Part shown: piece after piece, positions 16,414-24,855 of the stretch
Layout of the letters: each line of letters begins with the position of its first letter
Position numbering within the stretch: position 1 is the first letter of the stretch
NCBI RefSeq assembly: GCF_016755875.1
Contig: NZ_BNED01000005.1
Coordinates: forward strand, 7,763,501 to 7,827,500
Source: Streptomyces spororaveus
Lineage (GTDB): Bacteria; Actinomycetota; Actinomycetes; Streptomycetales; Streptomycetaceae
DNA: 64,000 bases
Reading direction: 5' to 3'
Translations under genes and position numbers: made by a program
The notes under the pieces: model-generated
What the model was told of the DNA's origin: nothing
Databases searched by the model: none
Seen by the model: only the letters and a program-made list of their open reading frames with translations

Positions 16414-17636
16414 CCAGCCGTACGGTCATCACGGGCATCGGAGTCGTCGCGCCCAACGGCGTGGGCGCCGACGCCTTCTGGAAGGCGACCCAGTCCGGAC
16501 TCAGCGTGCTGGACCGGGTCACCAGGGCGGGCTGCGAGCACCTGCCGCTGCGCGTCGCGGGCGAGGTACGGGGCTTCGACCCCGGCGCCATGGTCGAGGA
16601 CCGCTTCCTCGTCCAGACCGACCGCTTCACCCATCACGCGCTCGCCGCGGCCGACCTCGCCCTGGAGGACGCCCGGCTCGGCCGGGCCGACTACGAGGCC
16701 GACCCCTTCTCCGTGGGCGTCGTCACCGCTGCCGGATCCGGCGGCGGTGAGTTCGGCCAGCGCGAGCTCCAGCACCTCTGGGAGCAGGGGCCGCGCTTCG
16801 TGGGCCCGTACCAGTCGATCGCCTGGTTCTACGCGGCGAGCACCGGCCAGATCTCCATCCGGCGCGGGCTGAAGGGCCCCTGCGGGGTCGTGGCCAGCGA
16901 CGAGGCGGGCGGACTGGACGCCTTCGCGCACGCCGTCCGCGGGATCCGCCAGGGCAGCCGGGCCATGCTGGTCGGGGCGACGGAGGCCCCCCTGGCGCCG
17001 TACTCCATCGTCTGCCAGCTGGAGTACGAGGGGCTGAGCACGGGGGACGACCCCGAGCGCGCCTACCGGCCGTTCACCGACAAGGCCTGCGGATTCGTCC
17101 CCGCCGAGGGCGGCGCGATGTTCGTCGTCGAGGACGAGGCCGAGGCCCGCCGCCGCGGCGCCACCGTACGGGCCGTCCTCGCCGGCCACGGCGCGACCTT
17201 CACCGGCACCCGGCGACGGGACGTCTCCGGCGAAGGGCTGGCCCACGCCATCCGCGGCGCTCTCCGGGAAGCGGACTGCGCGCCCGAGGAGATCGACGTG
17301 GTCTTCGCCGACGCGATCGGGACCCGGGAGGCCGACGCGGCCGAGGCGGCCGCCATCGCCGACGCCCTCGGCGCGTACGGCCGGAAGGTACCGGTCACGG
17401 CGCCCAAGTCCGGTACCGGCAGGGCGTACTGCGCGGCCCCCGCCCTCGACACCGCGGCCGCGGTCCTGGCCCTGGAGCACGGCGTCGTCCCGCCGACCCC
17501 GAACGTCTACGACGTGTGCCACGACCTCGACGTGGTGACCGGCAGCGCCCGCACCGCGGAGCTGCGCACCGCGCTGGTGCTCAGCCGCGGCCGGATGGGG
17601 TCGAACTCCGCGCTCGTCGTCCGCAACGGCTCCTAG
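16410..17636 (+). CDS. Ketosynthase beta (chain-length factor), whiE ORFIV type
   Basis: A 408-residue KS-like subunit that pairs with KS-alpha, primes the system and sets chain length. The active-site Cys of KS-alpha aligns with Glu165 here ([11 protein letters not shown]), so it cannot form an acyl thioester; most chain-length factors have Gln at this place. The downstream His region is altered too ([12 protein letters not shown]). Start is a GTG overlapping the KS-alpha stop by four bases. The two proteins form one hydrophobic tunnel. Ends 18 bases before the ACP gene. Confidence 0.95.
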   Translation: MTSRTVITGIGVVAPNGVGADAFWKATQSGLSVLDRVTRAGCEHLPLRVAGEVRGFDPGAMVEDRFLVQTDRFTHHALAAADLALEDARLGRADYEADPFSVGVVTAAGSGGGEFGQRELQHLWEQGPRFVGPYQSIAWFYAASTGQISIRRGLKGPCGVVASDEAGGLDAFAHAVRGIRQGSRAMLVGATEAPLAPYSIVCQLEYEGLSTGDDPERAYRPFTDKACGFVPAEGGAMFVVEDEAEARRRGATVRAVLAGHGATFTGTRRRDVSGEGLAHAIRGALREADCAPEEIDVVFADAIGTREADAAEAAAIADALGAYGRKVPVTAPKSGTGRAYCAAPALDTAAAVLALEHGVVPPTPNVYDVCHDLDVVTGSARTAELRTALVLSRGRMGSNSALVVRNGS

Positions 17637-17654
17637 GAAGAAGGGAGAAGCAAG

Positions 17655-18390
<736 letters not shown>

Positions 18391-18410
18391 GACGAAAGGC
18401 GAACACCCGG

Positions 18411-18752
18411 ATGAACCAGACGCACCGCGCTCTCATCGTCGCCCGGATGGCTCCGGGATCGGCGCCGGACATCGCCGGCCTCTTCGCGGGCTCGGACGCG
18501 GGTGAACTCCCGCACCTGGTAGGGGTCACGCGCCGCAGCCTGTTCCAGTTCGGCGACGTCTACCTGCACCTGATCGAGTCGGACCGGCCGCCCGGCCCGG
18601 CCATCGCGAAGGTCACCGAGCACCCCGAGTTCCGGGACCTGAGCGAGCGGCTGACCGCCTACATCAGCCCGCACGACCCGGACACCTGGCGCAGCCCCAA
18701 GGACGCCATGGCCCACGAGTTCTACCGCTGGGAGAACCCCGGCGCGAAGTGA
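18411..18752 (+). CDS. TcmI-family polyketide cyclase, whiE ORFVII type
   Basis: A 113-residue protein of the TcmI (PF04673) dimeric ferredoxin-fold cyclases, which close later rings. Seen: HRALIVARMAPGSAPDIAGLFAGSD, PHLVGVTRRSLFQFGDVYLHLIESDRP and FRDLSERLTAYISPHDPDTWRSPKDAMAHEFYRWE, a typical C-terminus. It is the last gene of the operon and is followed 15 bp later by a strong hairpin. Confidence 0.94.
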   Translation: MNQTHRALIVARMAPGSAPDIAGLFAGSDAGELPHLVGVTRRSLFQFGDVYLHLIESDRPPGPAIAKVTEHPEFRDLSERLTAYISPHDPDTWRSPKDAMAHEFYRWENPGAK

Positions 18753-18766
18753 CCCGCGGCCCGGAC

Positions 18767-18798
18767 GGGACCCGCACACCGAAGTGTGCGGGTCCCGC
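18767..18798 (+). terminator. Terminator of the spore-pigment operon
   Basis: A perfect 14-base stem (CGGGACCCGCACAC at 18767-18780; complement at 18785-18798) with a CGAA loop, 15 bp after the last PKS-operon gene. It isolates the operon from the FMN reductase gene beginning at 18832. Confidence 0.9.
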
Positions 18799-18831
18799 CG
18801 CGCTTGGCCGTGGAGAGCAGGAGACGACGGC

Positions 18832-19539
18832 ATGAACCCGACCGACACCGACAACTTCCCGGCGGATCCGGCCCGTCCGCACGACGGCGAGCCCGCGCGT
18901 TCCTCCCTGCACGTGCTCGTCCTGTCCGGTTCCTCCCGCACCGGATCCGTCAACGCCCGCCTCGGCTCCCTGGTCGCGTCCCTGGTGACCCGGGCCGGCG
19001 CCACCGCGGAGGCCGCCACGCTCGGCGACTTCCCGATGCCCTCGTACGACGGTGACGCGGAGGCCGACGGGGGACTGCCCCCCGGGGCCCTCGCCCTGTG
19101 CGCGCGGATCCAGGCCGCACAGGCGCTGATCATCGCCTCGCCCGAGTACAACGCCTCCGTCCCGGGCGTGCTCAAGAACGCCATCGACTGGGTCTCCCGC
19201 TACCGCCCGCAGCCCTTCAAGGACAAGCAGGCCCTGCTGGTGTCGGCCTCGCCCTCGATGGTCGGCGGCAACCGCGGGCTGTGGGCGCTGCGCGTACCGC
19301 TCGAACACCTCGGCGCGCGCGTCTACCCGGACATGTTCAGCCTGGCCAACGCGCACCACGCGTTCACCGAGGACGGCGCCCTCGCCGACCGGGGCCTCGG
19401 CGAGCGCCTGACCACGACGATCGGCTCCTTCCTCGACCTCGTCGAGGCCGACACCCGCTACCTGTGCCTGCAGCGCCGCTGGTACGAGTTCCTGGGCGAC
19501 CGCACCGACGCCCCCCTGACCTCCCGCGCCCAGGACTGA
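18832..19539 (+). CDS. NADPH-dependent FMN reductase
   Basis: A 235-residue flavodoxin-like reductase. The FMN phosphate loop is VLSGSSRTGSVNARL; SPEYNASVPGVLKNAIDWVSR is the second diagnostic block; SASPSMVGGNRGLWALRVPLEHLGARVYPDMF follows. The first ~25 residues are disordered. The ATG follows CAGGAGACG. Members reduce FMN, quinones or azo dyes. It sits behind the spore-pigment terminator, so it is probably outside the pigment operon, although a flavin reductase could support the FAD hydroxylase of the cluster (speculation). Confidence 0.9.
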   Translation: MNPTDTDNFPADPARPHDGEPARSSLHVLVLSGSSRTGSVNARLGSLVASLVTRAGATAEAATLGDFPMPSYDGDAEADGGLPPGALALCARIQAAQALIIASPEYNASVPGVLKNAIDWVSRYRPQPFKDKQALLVSASPSMVGGNRGLWALRVPLEHLGARVYPDMFSLANAHHAFTEDGALADRGLGERLTTTIGSFLDLVEADTRYLCLQRRWYEFLGDRTDAPLTSRAQD

Positions 19540-19601
19540 TCATCATCGGCCACGAGGCGTGAGCTATGTTGAGCGTGAGTGACGGAGTGAGGGAGGCCCG
19601 A

Positions 19602-20519
19602 GTGTCATCGGGGCAGCAGGCACGCGCACAAGCGGCTGCGATCACACGCGGAAGCCAGTCGTCCGAAGAGGTCCGTCCTCCGGCCGACCGGCTCCTCGCG
19701 CTCTTCGACGGCCGCCGCCTGTCACCGGGCCAGCGCCGCATCGCCCAGTACCTGATCGATCACCTCACCGAGGCCGCGTTCCTCTCGATCACCGAACTGG
19801 CCGAGCGGGTGGGCGTGAGCCAGCCCTCCGTGACCCGCTTCGCCGCCTCCCTCGGCTTCAGCGGCTACCCCGCCCTGCGGGACGTACTGCAGCCCATCGC
19901 GCTGAGCGCCGTCGCCGGGGCCCCGGACACCCGCACGCAGATCCGCCGCAACGAGCTGCAGGAAGCCGTCGACGCCGAGATCGCGAACCTGGAGAACGTG
20001 CGCAGGCTGCTCGCCGACACCGACCAGGTGCTGGACATCGGCCGTGAGCTGGCCGCCTCGGTGCCGCTGACCGTCCTCGGCCTGCGCATCTCGGTCTCGC
20101 TCGCCGAGTACTTCGCGTACGCGGCCCGGCGCATCCACCCCGACGTACGCCTGGTCACCCGCGGCGGCAGCGTCGCCTTCGACGCGCTGCTCCAGTCCAG
20201 GGCGGCCGGCGGGACCTGGGTGCTGGCCTTCGCGATGCCGCGGCACGCCAAGGAGACCCTGGCCGCCATCCGGGCCGCCCGCAGCACGGGGCTGCGTGTG
20301 GTCCTGATCACGGACCCCACCCTGGGCCCGCTGGTGGACGAGGCGGACGTGGCCCTGACGGCGGGGACCGGATCCCGCCTGGTCTTCGACTCGTACGCGG
20401 CGCCCGGAATGCTGTCCGCGGCCCTGCTGCAGGCGATGGCCGACGCGGACCCGGAGCGGACCCAGGCCCGGCTGGAGAGCTACGAGCACGTGGCCGACCA
20501 GCACGGCTTCTTCCTCTAG
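19602..20519 (+). CDS. MurR/RpiR-family transcriptional regulator
   Basis: A 305-residue regulator with an N-terminal RpiR helix-turn-helix (LSPGQRRIAQYLIDHLTEAAFLSITELAERVGVSQPSVTRFAASLGFSGYPALRDVL) and a C-terminal SIS sugar-phosphate-binding domain (LTVLGLRISVSLAEYFAYAARR, GTWVLAFAMPRHAKETLAAIRAARSTGLRVVLITD). I chose the GTG at 19602 because GGGAGG lies at the right distance; an ATG at 19566 is also in frame. No sugar gene adjoins it. The dyad at 20566-20579 just downstream has a TGAAA-TTTCA symmetry typical for this family, so its target may be the following gene. Confidence 0.9.
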   Translation: MSSGQQARAQAAAITRGSQSSEEVRPPADRLLALFDGRRLSPGQRRIAQYLIDHLTEAAFLSITELAERVGVSQPSVTRFAASLGFSGYPALRDVLQPIALSAVAGAPDTRTQIRRNELQEAVDAEIANLENVRRLLADTDQVLDIGRELAASVPLTVLGLRISVSLAEYFAYAARRIHPDVRLVTRGGSVAFDALLQSRAAGGTWVLAFAMPRHAKETLAAIRAARSTGLRVVLITDPTLGPLVDEADVALTAGTGSRLVFDSYAAPGMLSAALLQAMADADPERTQARLESYEHVADQHGFFL

Positions 20520-20831
20520 CCGCTCCGGTCCTGCTTCACCAGGCGATATTCAGCCCTCGGTGTGCATGAAATTTTTCATACTCTTGCTTACTCGACGGTA
20601 TATATGTTTACTGACGACGGCGCTCCTGATCCACCAGATGCCAGGGAGGACCCCCATGTCCTCCTGAACGTACTCGCGGAACGACGAACCTCCTCAGGTC
20701 GCGACCGCGTGTCGGGTCCAGGCTTTCGGATCCCCGCAGAGCGCCCATGGCGGCCTCGGTCAACCCCTGGGCCGAGGCCGCCCCCCAAGAACGTCTCGAT
20801 CAGAGTTCGACACCACTCGGAAGTGACGAGA
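20520..20831. promoter_or_regulatory. Long leader region with AT-rich promoter and RBS-like hairpin
   Basis: This 312-bp gap holds the RpiR-like dyad, an AT-rich stretch with GGTATATATGTTTAC (near 20598) as likely promoter core, then a hairpin at 20644-20665 whose arms GGGAGGAC and GTCCTCCT contain a ribosome-site-like GGGAGG and a four-codon frame ATG TCC TCC TGA (20656-20667). It suggests a structured leader for the gene at 20832. No longer coding frame is supported. Confidence 0.4.
20566..20579. promoter_or_regulatory. Candidate RpiR-type operator
   Basis: ATGAAA-TT-TTTCAT is an inverted repeat with two central bases in an AT-rich island (20566-20614) within otherwise GC-rich DNA. It lies 46 bp after the RpiR gene stop and upstream of the hypothetical gene at 20832. 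The symmetry TGAAA/TTTCA is what RpiR proteins commonly bind. Confidence 0.5.
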
Positions 20832-21218
20832 ATGCCTCAGACGGCCACGTTTACCCTCAGCCCTGACTGGCCCATGCAGGTCAAGGCACCCGGGACGCAC
20901 GACTGGGAGCGCACCGCCACGCGCTGGCTGCGGGATCTGCTCCCGGCCCGCTACGGCGGCTACCTGACCCTCACCCGCCACCACGCGCTCCTGGCCCGGC
21001 ACGTCCAGCTCCAGCTGCAGCACGAGATGCGCGCGGTGCGGGCGGCCCTGCAGACCAGCCGGGCCGAGCTGCCCACCATGGGCATAGCCGAGTCGGTCAT
21101 CGAGAACTCGATCAGGATGTACGCCGTCGAGCTGGAGCAGCTGGGCCGGCTCGCCCGCGGCGCACGCCTCGTGTCCGACGCGCTCCTCGTCGGCACTCCC
21201 GCCCAGCGCCGTCGCTGA
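20832..21218 (+). CDS. Conserved hypothetical protein, helical
   Basis: A 128-residue soluble protein with no family recognised. After a short beta-like opening (QTATFTLSPDWPMQVKAPGTHDWERTATRWLRDLLPARYGGY) the rest is almost wholly helical and amphipathic (HHALLARHVQLQLQHEMRAVRAALQTSRAELPTMG). Strong third-position GC and a clean start (ATG at 20832 after GACGAGA) support a real gene. It is downstream of the candidate RpiR-type operator and structured leader. Confidence 0.72.
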   Translation: MPQTATFTLSPDWPMQVKAPGTHDWERTATRWLRDLLPARYGGYLTLTRHHALLARHVQLQLQHEMRAVRAALQTSRAELPTMGIAESVIENSIRMYAVELEQLGRLARGARLVSDALLVGTPAQRRR

Positions 21219-21248
21219 CCGCGGCGCCCGCCACTCCCTCCGTACCGG

Positions 21249-21641
21249 TCACGCAGGCCGTGGCGGCTGTGCCGGCTCCCAGGAGCGGAGCCGGGCGGCC
21301 ACGTCGAAGACGGTGGCGCGCAGCATGCGGATGTCGGTGATGAGGTCGCGCCACTGCTCGTAGGCGGCTTCCACCGTCTTGCCGGAGGCCTCGATGTAGG
21401 CGACGGCGACCCCGTAGGCGAAGTACTCGTTCGAGTCGGGGAGCGGCCGGAGCAGCACGATCGCGTCGAGCAGGGCGGCCGCGCGCCAGTAGGCGTCGGG
21501 GGCGTCCACTTCGAGGCTCGGCGTGTTCACCCGGTGCCGGGCCACGGCGGCGACCAGGGCGGAATGGTCGGCCACCGCCACGTCCTTGAACAGCGCCTCC
21601 TGCCGCTCCAGCAGCCAGCGGTGATCGATGTGCAGTTCCAC
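21249..21641 (-). CDS. Fic/Doc-like protein with degenerate active site
   Basis: A 130-residue protein resembling the Doc-type toxin component common in Streptomyces: LHIDHRWLLERQEA, HSALVAAVARHRVN, AYWRAAALLDAIVLLRPLPDSNEYFAYGVAVAYIEASG. The segment RPLPDSNEYFAYGVA occupies the place of the Fic motif HPFxxGNGR but has lost the His, Gly and Arg. AMP- or phospho-transfer activity is therefore unlikely. No antitoxin gene is visible next to it. The function is unknown. Confidence 0.65.
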   Translation of the reverse strand: MELHIDHRWLLERQEALFKDVAVADHSALVAAVARHRVNTPSLEVDAPDAYWRAAALLDAIVLLRPLPDSNEYFAYGVAVAYIEASGKTVEAAYEQWRDLITDIRMLRATVFDVAARLRSWEPAQPPRPA

Positions 21642-21707
21642 GCCTCCGAGTATCCCCGCCCGGGGCCCGGCCGTGGGGCTTTTCCGGTCGGGCGGGGACG
21701 CGCGGGA

Positions 21708-22565
21708 CTACGGCTTGGGCAGCGTGCAGCCGGGGCGGTTCAGGTCGATCTTGTTGCCGGGGGCTATGCAGGGGACGATGATGTACGTCTGCTGCGCGTA
21801 GTTGATGCCCTGGCGGACCGTCACGGCGCCGTTCTGGTCGACCTCGCACGGGTTGTTGACCGTGCAGCGGGCGCCGTCCTCGTTGCCCGTGTTGTTGACG
21901 GCGACGACCTTGCCGGTCGCCGTGTCGACCACCGGCGATCCGGAGGTGCCGCCGATGGTGTTGCAGGCGGAGGTGTAGCGGACCGAGTCCTTCCAGGTCC
22001 AGTCGCCCTCCTTGAGGCGGTAGGCGAAGCCGTCCACGTTGCAGCTGTAGATCCGCTTCCAGTAGCCGGAGACCACCTTGATCGCCGAGCCCTGGGCCGG
22101 GCGCGCGTCGTCGAGGGTCAGCGCGGTGATGCCGTACTGGCTCTGGATCTGGGCGTAGGTCCGGGTCAGCTGGTAGACGGAGATGTCGGTGTCGGTCATC
22201 GTCGCGTACGCGACCTTGCTCGCGCGGAGCGTCCCGACCTTCGAGCCCGACGAGTTGAGCAGGGAGAACGAGCGGCTGGACGGGCGGTCCCTGACGACTT
22301 CTCCGGCCGCCGGGAAGCCCGACTCCAGGCAGTGCCCGTTGGACAGGACCAGCGCGAGGTCGTTCGGCTGGGAGCCGGGCGCCCGGACGACGGAACCGGA
22401 ACAGTTGCTCAGCGCCACGGTGCCCGCGAAGCCGACCGCGGCCGCGGTGGTCCCGGAGGCGGTGGGCGTGGTGGTGGTGGGTGCGGTGGGCGCCGCCACG
22501 GCGGGGGCGGCCGCCGCTCCCAGCAGGAGCAGGGAGAGTAAGGCGCCGGTGAGAGGCTTGTTCAT
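21708..22565 (-). CDS. Secreted trypsin-like serine protease
   Basis: A 285-residue exported protease. Signal peptide: LTGALLSLLLLGAAAAPAVAA. The chymotrypsin-fold triad is readable as His78 in LSNGHC, Asp125 or Asp127 in MTDTDISVY and Ser210 in GGTSGSPVV. Several Cys residues (SNCSG, GHCLE, YSCNV, SACN, ARCTV, NPCEV, VPCI, PGCTL) suggest disulfides. ATG at 22565 is chosen because it precedes the signal peptide; further upstream in-frame starts fail this. The gap upstream holds a dyad (22584-22627). Confidence 0.9.
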   Translation of the reverse strand: MNKPLTGALLSLLLLGAAAAPAVAAPTAPTTTTPTASGTTAAAVGFAGTVALSNCSGSVVRAPGSQPNDLALVLSNGHCLESGFPAAGEVVRDRPSSRSFSLLNSSGSKVGTLRASKVAYATMTDTDISVYQLTRTYAQIQSQYGITALTLDDARPAQGSAIKVVSGYWKRIYSCNVDGFAYRLKEGDWTWKDSVRYTSACNTIGGTSGSPVVDTATGKVVAVNNTGNEDGARCTVNNPCEVDQNGAVTVRQGINYAQQTYIIVPCIAPGNKIDLNRPGCTLPKP

Positions 22566-22583
22566 GTGGGGGTTCCCCTCTGA

Positions 22584-22627
22584 TGACAATGCGACCGAAG
22601 ATCCTCCGGTTGTCATGCGCATTGTTA
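22584..22627. promoter_or_regulatory. Dyad in the protease promoter region
   Basis: TGACAATGCG at 22584-22593 is inverted as CGCATTGTTA at 22618-22627 (one mismatch), and a second, nested copy TTGTCAT (22609-22615) pairs with ATGACAA (22583-22589). The region lies between the protease start (22565) and the divergent hypothetical gene (22795). It probably includes the protease promoter and a repressor or activator site. Confidence 0.4.
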
Positions 22628-22794
22628 GGATCCCGGCTTCAAGTCGCAAGACCGCGTGGCGAGTTGACGCGCCTGTCGGGAGAGGGGTTCCGGGCGGCTC
22701 CGCATGCGCTCATAACGGACCGTGCACAGGTGTTCCGCACCGGCGGCTGCGCCTCCTACGGTCTGTGCAGCACAGTTCCGGACCAGGAGGCAAT

Positions 22795-23301
22795 GTGAAG
22801 CGCGAGATCGACATCGACCAGCTGGTGACGGCGATGAAGGCGGTCGACGAGGCGGGGCGGCTCTTCGAGGAGGCACGCGCCGTGTACGAGGCGCGCGGCC
22901 TCAAGAGGATCAGCGACGACTTCAAAGTGGCGGGCGGCTCCGTCCAGACCCTGCAGGGCGCCGAGGAGATGGCCCTGGGGGCCCGCAAGTACCTTGCCGA
23001 ACTCGCGCTGATCGCCGGCTACGCGGCGGCGGGCCTCGGCGAGCGTGCGGGAGAGAGACCGCAGACCGCCCGGGCCGGATTCCCCGGCATCTCCGGCGGC
23101 GGCGCCCGGATGGGCCGCCCGCTCCTCGATCCGACCGTGGAGGGACTGCGGCTGCTGCTGGCCGTCGAGTTCTTCGAGCCCGGCTTCAAGGCCGGGATCG
23201 AGGAGGTCCTGCAGGCCGAGAAGGCCACCTACCCCGACCCCGCCACGTTCCGCATCCCCACGAGGCCGGACCGCGCCGCCACGGCCGGCCGTACTCCCTG
23301 A
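22795..23301 (+). CDS. Conserved hypothetical protein
   Basis: A 168-residue soluble, helical protein of no recognised family. It starts at a GTG four bases after AGGAGG; the overlapping ATG at 22793 is immediately closed by a stop. Seen: KREIDIDQLVTAMKAVDEAGRLFEEARAVYEARG (amphipathic helix), a Gly-rich middle (FPGISGGGARMGRP), and VEGLRLLLAVEFFEPGFKAGIEEVLQAE. Good codon bias supports coding. It is divergent from the protease gene. Confidence 0.75.
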   Translation: MKREIDIDQLVTAMKAVDEAGRLFEEARAVYEARGLKRISDDFKVAGGSVQTLQGAEEMALGARKYLAELALIAGYAAAGLGERAGERPQTARAGFPGISGGGARMGRPLLDPTVEGLRLLLAVEFFEPGFKAGIEEVLQAEKATYPDPATFRIPTRPDRAATAGRTP

Positions 23302-23346
23302 GGCTCTGCGGGTGCCGTACCGGGCCGTCGGGGCGAGGCTGGGGGT

Positions 23347-23595
23347 ATGCACCATGCGCCCGTCGTCGTACACCGGATCTTCCCGTCGGGGGGCCGGCAG
23401 GTGACCCTGCGGACCTCGCACGGAGAGGAGCCCCTGGGCCTGGCCCGCTCCGACGAGGACGTCATCGAGTTCCTGCGCCGGGCCGGCATGCCGGACCCCG
23501 ACGACGTGGTCCTCGGCGGCACCGAGCTGCTGGACTGGGAGTGGGACACCCCCCACGTCTACGAGGCGGACCCGCCGACCGACGACCTTCCCTAG
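23347..23595 (+). CDS. Small conserved hypothetical protein
   Basis: An 82-residue acidic protein (HRIFPSGGRQVTLRTSHGEEPLGLARSDEDVIEFLRRAGMPDPDDVVLGGTELLDWEWDTPHVYEAD). It has a beta-strand-rich first half and a Trp/Asp-rich end; I do not recognise the family. Its TAG stop lies in the first CTAG of the mobile-element block, so the insertion neither truncated nor extended the protein. Start ATG at 23347 has only a weak ribosome site. Confidence 0.65.
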   Translation: MHHAPVVVHRIFPSGGRQVTLRTSHGEEPLGLARSDEDVIEFLRRAGMPDPDDVVLGGTELLDWEWDTPHVYEADPPTDDLP

Positions 23596-23768
23596 GCCGT
23601 GTCCGCAAAGCCCCGCCTGCCACGCGGCGTCTGGCACCGCACCTCGCTGCGTTGTCGGGCACGTCCGAGTACGTCCAGTACACGGACGGCCCTCCGCCTT
23701 GCGATGCACGGCGCCAGACGCCGCGTGGCCCGCCCTTCGGGCGGCCGGCGCTACTTTGCGGACACGGC
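23596..23768. mobile_element. MITE-like palindromic element bounded by CTAG
   Basis: A 173-bp element without a gene. With the CTAG on each side included, the ends are perfect 19-bp inverted repeats (CTAGGCCGTGTCCGCAAAG at 23592-23610; complement at 23754-23772). A second internal inverted pair of 16 bp, CCACGCGGCGTCTGGC at 23620-23635 and complement at 23713-23728, makes the whole palindromic. The CTAG at 23592-23595 and at 23769-23772 look like target copies. Such non-coding elements are moved by a transposase elsewhere in the genome that recognises the same ends; the neighbouring IS481 element has different ends. Confidence 0.8.
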
Positions 23769-24752
23769 CTAGATGTATTGACCCGTAGCGTTGTTCACAC
23801 GGCTGATGGGCGGCTTGCCGTTGAGTGCGGTGTGGCAGCGGTGGTGGTTGTAGGTGTGGAGGAAGTCTGCCAGGGCTGCTGTCCGCTCGTCGTTCGATCG
23901 GTAGGGCCGCAGGTAGGCCCATTCGTCGAGGAGGGTGCGGTTGAAGCGTTCGACCTTGCCGTTGGTCTGCGGCCGGTAGGGGCGGATCTTCTTGTGGGTG
24001 ATGCCGGCCGCGGTCAGGGCCCTGGTGAACTGTTTGGCTTTGTAGCAGGAGCCGTTGTCGGTCAGGACACGTTCGACGGTGATGCCGTGGTCGGTGAAGA
24101 ACGCGTTTGCCCGCTGCCAGAAGGCGATCGCGGTGTGCTGGCGCTCGTCGGGCAGGACTTCGCTGTAGGCCAGGCGGGAGTGGTCGTCGACGGCGGAGTG
24201 GATGAAGCTGTAGCCGATCACCGGGGTGGAGTTCTTGCGCTCGGTGGTGGTGGCCTGGCGGTTTCGGTCGCCTGCTGTGCGGCCCACCGTGCGCCAGCCG
24301 CCGCCGTCGGGGATGTTGCCGAGCTTCTTGATGTCGACGTGGACCAGCTCGCCCGGCCGGGCGCGTTCGTAGCGCCGGATGGCCTGCCCGGTGGGGCGGT
24401 CGAGCCAGGCCAGACGGTTCAGACCGTGGCGGACCAGGATTCGGTGCACCGTCGAGGCGGGCAGGCCCAGGATCGGGCCGATGTGGGCCGGACCGAGCTT
24501 CCGGCCGGTCCGCAGACGGCAGACCTGGGCCTCAACGGTGGCCGGTGTGCGGTGCGGAGTCGCGTGGGGCTTGCTGGAGCGGTCGTGCAGGCCGGCGTCG
24601 CCTTCGGTCCGCCAGCGGCGGACCCACTTGTGGGCGGTGGCCCGGGATATACCCATCTCGGCCGCGACGTGTGCGACAGGACGGCCCGAGCGGACACGTT
24701 CGACCAGCAGGCGCCTACCGAAGACGGTCAGCCGGGCATTACGGTGGGACAC
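23769..24752 (-). CDS. IS481-family transposase
   Basis: A 327-residue DDE transposase. N-terminal helix-turn-helix: RLTVFGRRLLVERVRSGRPVAHVAAEMGISRATAHKWVRRWRTEG. The integrase core (from about residue 130) has GELVHVDIKKLGNI (first Asp), ERVLTDNGSCYKAK (second Asp) and RPQTNGKVERFNRTLLDEWAY (Glu), all intact. Start is a GTG with GGAGG upstream; that site is part of a 12-bp inverted repeat that could hide it in read-through transcripts. The stop codon TAG is contributed by the CTAG target copy outside the left end of the element. Confidence 0.93.
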   Translation of the reverse strand: MSHRNARLTVFGRRLLVERVRSGRPVAHVAAEMGISRATAHKWVRRWRTEGDAGLHDRSSKPHATPHRTPATVEAQVCRLRTGRKLGPAHIGPILGLPASTVHRILVRHGLNRLAWLDRPTGQAIRRYERARPGELVHVDIKKLGNIPDGGGWRTVGRTAGDRNRQATTTERKNSTPVIGYSFIHSAVDDHSRLAYSEVLPDERQHTAIAFWQRANAFFTDHGITVERVLTDNGSCYKAKQFTRALTAAGITHKKIRPYRPQTNGKVERFNRTLLDEWAYLRPYRSNDERTAALADFLHTYNHHRCHTALNGKPPISRVNNATGQYI

Positions 24753-24855
24753 GAAGACCTCCGTGCGGTGAGTTCCTAGACAGCTCCCACCACACCGGAG
24801 GTCTTCGCCATGTCCAAGACCTGACCAGTGTCAACAACGCTCGTGATCAATACAC
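23773..24855. mobile_element. Intact IS481-type insertion sequence, 1083 bp
   Basis: The ends are imperfect inverted repeats of about 27 bp: left ATGTATTGACCCGTAGCGTT and right (complement) GTGTATTGATCACGAGCGTT, both continuing into GTT-ACAC. It is flanked by CTAG on both sides (23769-23772 and 24856-24859), which fits a four-base target duplication. It contains one full-length transposase gene on the minus strand, so it looks recent and possibly active. Removing it and the adjacent small element would restore one CTAG between the 82-residue protein gene and the aldo/keto reductase gene. Confidence 0.85.
24752..24807 (-). promoter_or_regulatory. Inverted repeat that can sequester the transposase ribosome site
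   Basis: CGGAGGTCTTCG reads in the transcript at 24763-24752 and its complement lies at 24807-24796, 32 bp upstream. RNA started upstream of the repeat can pair the GGAGG site in a 12-bp stem, while RNA started inside the loop cannot. IS10 and IS50 use this type of protection against read-through transcription. Confidence 0.55.

Noticed and set aside
21708..22649. Longer protease start at 22649
   Set aside because: The extra 28 residues precede a normal signal peptide and cross the AT-rich promoter region with the dyad.
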